From assembly GCF_006175945.1 (NCBI RefSeq), contig NZ_VAJL01000001.1, forward strand, positions 2,294,001 to 2,358,000: 64,000 bases of DNA, read 5' to 3'. A program made the position numbers and the translations under genes. Below are positions 61,141 through 64,000 of this stretch, piece by piece; position 1 is the first letter of the stretch, and each line of letters begins with the position of its first letter. A model generated the notes under the pieces. That model searched no databases, was not told the DNA's origin, and saw only the letters and a program-made list of their open reading frames with translations. Source of the stretch: Chryseobacterium mulctrae (lineage in GTDB: Bacteria; Bacteroidota; Bacteroidia; Flavobacteriales; Weeksellaceae).

Positions 61141-61278
61141 CTAATCTTCTGTTTCAACACTAAATTCAAAAAGTTTAAGAGTACTCTTAAACTTTTTTTT
61201 CTTTAGTGAAAGCAAGCAGATTGCTACGATACATATAAATAAAAGTACCGCTACAATCCAAATTGTTATCATTTCCAT
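61141..61278 (-). CDS. Small single-TM peptide ORF between the RNA copies
   Basis: A 45-residue ORF from ATG 61278 to TAG 61141 on the minus strand. Residues 4-23 (ITIWIVAVLLFICIVAICLL) are a strong membrane helix, followed by a KKKK run, and the tail is mixed charged. Shape and size recall toxic or regulatory membrane peptides such as type I toxins. It lies antisense to nothing annotated, and its start codon touches the first conserved block of RNA copy 2. Whether it is translated is unknown. Confidence 0.35.
   Translation of the reverse strand: MEMITIWIVAVLLFICIVAICLLSLKKKKFKSTLKLFEFSVETED
61167..61200. terminator. Perfect hairpin between the RNA copies
   Basis: AAAAAGTTTAAGAG and CTCTTAAACTTTTT are perfect inverted arms around TA, followed by T. 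It could end transcription from either side. It lies within the small TM-peptide ORF. Confidence 0.6.
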
Positions 61279-61466
61279 TGGTAATCACTGATTTTCTTAA
61301 CCCTAAATTGAGTATATATACTCCGACAAAAAGCATTATTAAAGTGCGTTCCCTGCACGATGCTTTTGAATACAAAAAGTGGAACCTACGATTTATTTCA
61401 TATGTTTTTTACATTTTAAAAGTTTGACTGTCTTGGAAAATTGGCGTTTCAGATGACAGTATTACA
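61278..61466 (+). ncRNA. Putative structured non-coding RNA, copy 2
   Basis: It has the same six blocks as copy 1, at 61278, 61338, 61375, 61390, 61410 and 61433. The stems change in step: AAAAGCAT/ATGCTTTT (61329-61336 with 61360-61367) in place of AAACATC/GATGTTT, and ACTGTC/GACAGT (61427-61432 with 61455-61460) in place of ACTACC/GGTAGT. Two base pairs of the last stem and one of the first covary. There is no T tract after the final stem, so it may not self-terminate. 61467-61700 after it has no gene. Confidence 0.6.
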
Positions 61467-61707
61467 AAGATACTAAAAATTCTCTCTGGCTGTTTTAGGC
61501 TGTATTTTCAGACTGTAAAGATACAAAGCGCATTTTCGGATTCCAAAAAGGTAAAATTTATTACTAAGTTTCCTTATATTATGATCATTTATTTTACAAA
61601 TTTAAGAGTAATAATGCTGATATACAAAAGGGTTGACACTGAGATTAAACATCTTTGTTAATGCCTTCTGTCAGCTTGATTGGAGCCATCGGTTAAATTT
61701 TTTTTAA

Positions 61708-61730
61708 TACAAAAAAAATCCCCGACTATT
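61708..61730 (-). terminator. Terminator of the minus-strand NTase/SNase remnant
   Basis: On the minus strand, TCCTCGA...TCGGGGA arms are followed by eight T. Confidence 0.55.
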
Positions 61731-61794
61731 TCGAGGACTAAAAACTAATAACCATGAAACTCAGTTAACCATGAGAATCACACAAATATAGGAA

Positions 61795-62528
61795 TTAATT
61801 ATAATTTTTTAATTTTCTAAACTCCCACGGCGCAACCATTTTAGAATCTTTCCATAATCCAACCTTTTTATTTCTTGCAATATTTTCCAAATCACCTAAT
61901 TTTTTATTAGCTGAATACCTAAAGTACCACCATCCTAAACCTGCCCTAATGATTTCTTCAGATAAATATTTTTCGTTAACTGTAGATAAACCAAAAGCTT
62001 CATTAGGGAAATTTTGAAAAAAATATTTATTCTTACTTTTTTCGGTCTTTAAATAAATTCCTTTGTTTAAAAGAAAAAAATCTACTAATAAAGAAATGAC
62101 CCTCGAAGCTTGCAAAAAATTCTCCGTCGTTAATGCTTTAGCCTTTTTAATAGGTTGTAGGTAATCTTTGATTTTGAATCTAACTTCGTTCAAATCAAAA
62201 CTTATTACATCTGCTGCTGCATTAGGAACATCCCCAATAACGTATTTCTTAATATGCATTAACTCTCTGGTCTCATCTTTAATTACTACTCCAGTTTTAA
62301 AAGCATGAGCAAGAAAATTCCCTTGTTTAAACTGTTTTGCGATAATATTTAAAATTTCAGAGGAATTTATTTTAATTGTATTAAATGGACATTCGTTGAA
62401 GACAAAACTTTCAGTAGAAGAAAAAGAGAAATTATTACTTATTAATAGTAAATCAATATCATTTGCATCTTCTGCTTTATCAATAATGTCTATATCATAT
62501 TGAGTTGTTTTGAGTTTTTGATTGACCT
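61795..62528 (-). pseudogene. Nucleotidyltransferase-like / staphylococcal-nuclease-like fusion without a proper start
   Basis: The first ATG in frame is 62259, giving 154 residues whose end (SEEIIRAGLGWWYFRYS, then NIARNKKVGLWKDSKMVAPWEFRK) is the C-terminal part of an SNase domain. The frame stays open upstream to a stop near 62530. That extra part reads ANDIDLLLISNNFSF, then GNFLAHAFKTGVVIKDE, resembling the Asp-x-Asp strand and later strand of a minimal nucleotidyltransferase, but the Gly-Ser motif is missing. The start of the gene therefore appears lost. Intact, it would be an NTase-SNase fusion. Confidence 0.5.
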
Positions 62529-62604
62529 TTTAAGAATAATAAATATATTTTCAAGATTGATGGTAACGCATAAACTCACGCGGAATAGTTGTAAACTTAT
62601 TTAC

Positions 62605-63810
62605 TCAGTTACTTATATTTACATTCTTATCAGAATTTCTAAAATTTCCTTTTAGCACATCATTAGCCGGATGCAGTGAGAGTTTTGAAATATCAATATC
62701 CCATTGAGGATTGCTTTTATTGACAACCATCAAGTTCCTGTCTGATAAATCAAATTTTTCTACAAAACAACAATAGAGCAGTTTACTCATTACTACCCGA
62801 ATATATTTCCCTTCATTATTTAATTTGCACGACAAAGAGTAAGTTTTATCATTATTGATGATCAAGGTCTGGGACAGTATTTTTTCCTGTAAAAAAATAA
62901 ACTTGTTTCTTGAAATCCAACCGCTTAATCGTTTTATCCGTCCTTTGTTAGACAACTGATAACGGGATTCGAAGCCTGGAATAGGAACAGGCACCCAGTA
63001 TTCTCCGGAAAGATCTTTTACGGATAAATTAAAACACGATGGTGGGTTATATGCGTCAATGTTCGGCTTACCAAGTTTCTCCCAGAGATATTTATTGAGT
63101 AAACTATTCACATTATATGATATTTTGACCATTTGAAATTCCTCTTTTTTTGGAGGATTTCCCTGCAAAAACCATCGAAATTTTCCGGACGTCAGAATGA
63201 CCTTATTTATTACATCCATAATGCTTTCACAAGCGATACCCAGTTTTTCTTCTACAGAATAGATACTTTCATAATGAGCAATAAAATCCCCTTCTACTGT
63301 ATACTGGCTGACTGGTTTCATGTAATCAACATGTACGTTTCTTGTTCTATCCTTGCGAAAAATAGTCATACGCTTTTCTTTTGCTGAAATTTTCTCCAGA
63401 TTGCTGCTGTGTTTATTAAAAACGTTATCATCTTTACATGAAATCACAAATGAACGATCCTCCAGGTCAAATCTTTCGACAAAATGATAGTATACCAAAC
63501 GTGCAACAGATCTGGTGTACTTAGATCCATCTGAAGAAAGTCCACAGTTAACATTGTAAATGTAGTTTTTAAGGTAGTTATTATACTGTCTGGTAAAATG
63601 CGGCTTGCGGATTTTTTCGGTTATCCAATGTTCTATTCCCATTGTTGTATGAGAAAGACGGCTAAGACTCTTCACCCTTCCATAATTGGATATTTCATAA
63701 TTCTCAAATCCTTCAATAGACTTCCATTGTTCATCAGGAAGATTTTCTAAAGAATAGTTGTAGAGAACTTCTTTTACATATTCATCCTCAAGTTCTGGTG
63801 GCAGTTTCAT
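62605..63810 (-). CDS. NUMOD4-repeat protein (homing-endonuclease-like)
   Basis: A 401-residue protein with two copies of a NUMOD4-HNH-like unit. NUMOD4 motifs: DEQWKSIEGFENYEISNYGRVKSLSR (about residues 22-47) and YWVPVPIPGFESRYQLSNKGRIKRLSG (about residues 268-294). The HNH-type parts are degenerate (RLVYYHFVERFDLEDRSFVISCKDDN..NKHSSNLEKIS and a similar one near the C-terminus), lacking clear His catalytic pairs. A NUMOD1-like segment (YESIYSVEEKLGIACESIMDVI, about residues 180-201) lies between. Such proteins occur in phages and mobile DNA; nuclease activity is doubtful here. Confidence 0.75.
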   Translation of the reverse strand: MKLPPELEDEYVKEVLYNYSLENLPDEQWKSIEGFENYEISNYGRVKSLSRLSHTTMGIEHWITEKIRKPHFTRQYNNYLKNYIYNVNCGLSSDGSKYTRSVARLVYYHFVERFDLEDRSFVISCKDDNVFNKHSSNLEKISAKEKRMTIFRKDRTRNVHVDYMKPVSQYTVEGDFIAHYESIYSVEEKLGIACESIMDVINKVILTSGKFRWFLQGNPPKKEEFQMVKISYNVNSLLNKYLWEKLGKPNIDAYNPPSCFNLSVKDLSGEYWVPVPIPGFESRYQLSNKGRIKRLSGWISRNKFIFLQEKILSQTLIINNDKTYSLSCKLNNEGKYIRVVMSKLLYCCFVEKFDLSDRNLMVVNKSNPQWDIDISKLSLHPANDVLKGNFRNSDKNVNISN

Positions 63811-63867
63811 AAAATAATATTATAAATTCATCATATTTTATCGTTTTTTGAGATTGCAAATGCAGTA

Positions 63868-64000
63868 TTATTTATCTTTTAATTTCGAAAAATAATGGTT
63901 TGCTATATTAACACTTCCAGAGATTACTAGACCTCTTATAATTGACCAGAACAATATTTCGTTTAATTTACTTGCCGTGTAATTAGTATCATCATAGAAG
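63868..64000 (-). CDS. C-terminal end of an unknown protein (cut by window edge)
   Basis: The minus-strand frame entering from 64000 reads 43 residues (YTASKLNEILFWSIIRGLVISGS, then NHYFSKLKDK) to TAA at 63868-63870. The middle part is hydrophobic. Too short to assign. 57 bases separate it from the NUMOD4 gene start. Confidence 0.5.
   Translation of the reverse strand, partial: FYDDTNYTASKLNEILFWSIIRGLVISGSVNIANHYFSKLKDK

Noticed and set aside
61006..61206. 66-codon plus-strand ORF over RNA copy 1
   Set aside because: The two RNA copies are conserved as structure rather than as a protein frame, and copy 2 does not keep this frame.

Overview
The window is low-GC DNA from a Bacteroidota bacterium of the Flavobacteriia, most likely Chryseobacterium or a close Weeksellaceae relative. 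The support is a type IX secretion lipoprotein (PorW/SprE), a protein with a T9SS C-terminal sorting domain, GLPGLI and DUF4421 proteins, and Flavobacterium-type promoters (TTG about 20 nt upstream of TAnnTTTG) before many genes. The genus is inferred from gene content and protein style, not from a search.

Layout. (a) 1-11.8 kb: mostly core genes: porW/sprE (cut by the left edge), maf, a KdsC-like phosphatase, a SIMPL protein, a Rossmann protein, an ECF sigma/anti-sigma/periplasmic-protein operon, lepA and two lipoproteins. (b) 11.9-23.8 kb: a dense plus-strand NAD+/ADP-ribose cluster: NrtR-type Nudix regulator, NADAR N-glycosidase, coiled-coil protein, VWA protein, divergent adenylosuccinate synthetase, SLOG-like protein, PARG-like macrodomain protein, two ADP-ribosylglycohydrolases, a frameshifted MacroD-type macrodomain, sirtuin, a DUF6794-like protein, RNA 2'-phosphotransferase and a PPP phosphatase. 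Four copies of an imperfect 21-bp palindrome (TTTGYGT-N7-ACRCAAA type) lie upstream of the regulator, the NADAR gene and the coiled-coil/VWA pair. In two cases the palindrome overlaps the -7 promoter element. I read this as an ADP-ribose-responsive NrtR regulon. (c) 23.9-43.8 kb: a 1523-residue T9SS cargo protein, an HxlR regulator, a cupin/JmjC-like protein, an outer-membrane beta-barrel protein with a GLPGLI protein, feoAB with a small Cys-rich partner and a metalloregulator-like operator, glmM, a TPR protein, a DMT exporter, aat and a DUF3127 protein. (d) 43.8-44.1 kb: three tRNA genes (Leu-TAG, Gly-GCC, Leu-TAA).

(e) 45.0-57.4 kb: a segment that is visibly more G+C rich, lying between two roughly 1.2-kb direct repeats that each carry an NlpE-like lipoprotein gene (about 88% protein identity by hand count). 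Inside are a TolC/HlyD/ABC-2 efflux operon, oleate hydratase, a 3-hydroxyacyl-CoA dehydrogenase, an alpha/beta hydrolase, a Crp/Fnr regulator and a GreA/B-like factor. A 16-bp palindrome (TTTGAyA-WW-TGTCAAA) precedes each of the three metabolic/efflux transcription units and looks like the Crp/Fnr operator. (f) 57.4-60.7 kb: a truncated IS3 remnant that has cut the last gene of an SRAP-umuC-umuD DNA-damage operon. (g) 60.7-64 kb: two copies of an unannotated structured RNA with compensatory base changes, a 45-residue single-TM peptide ORF between them, a decayed nucleotidyltransferase-SNase fusion, and a two-NUMOD4 homing-endonuclease-like protein.

The most interesting items are the ADP-ribose cluster with its operators, the paired non-coding RNA, and the island with its palindromic regulon. 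Several genes in the ADP-ribose cluster carry single-base lesions (NADAR start, macrodomain, a small downstream gene). They are either real decay or assembly errors, and the raw reads would decide.
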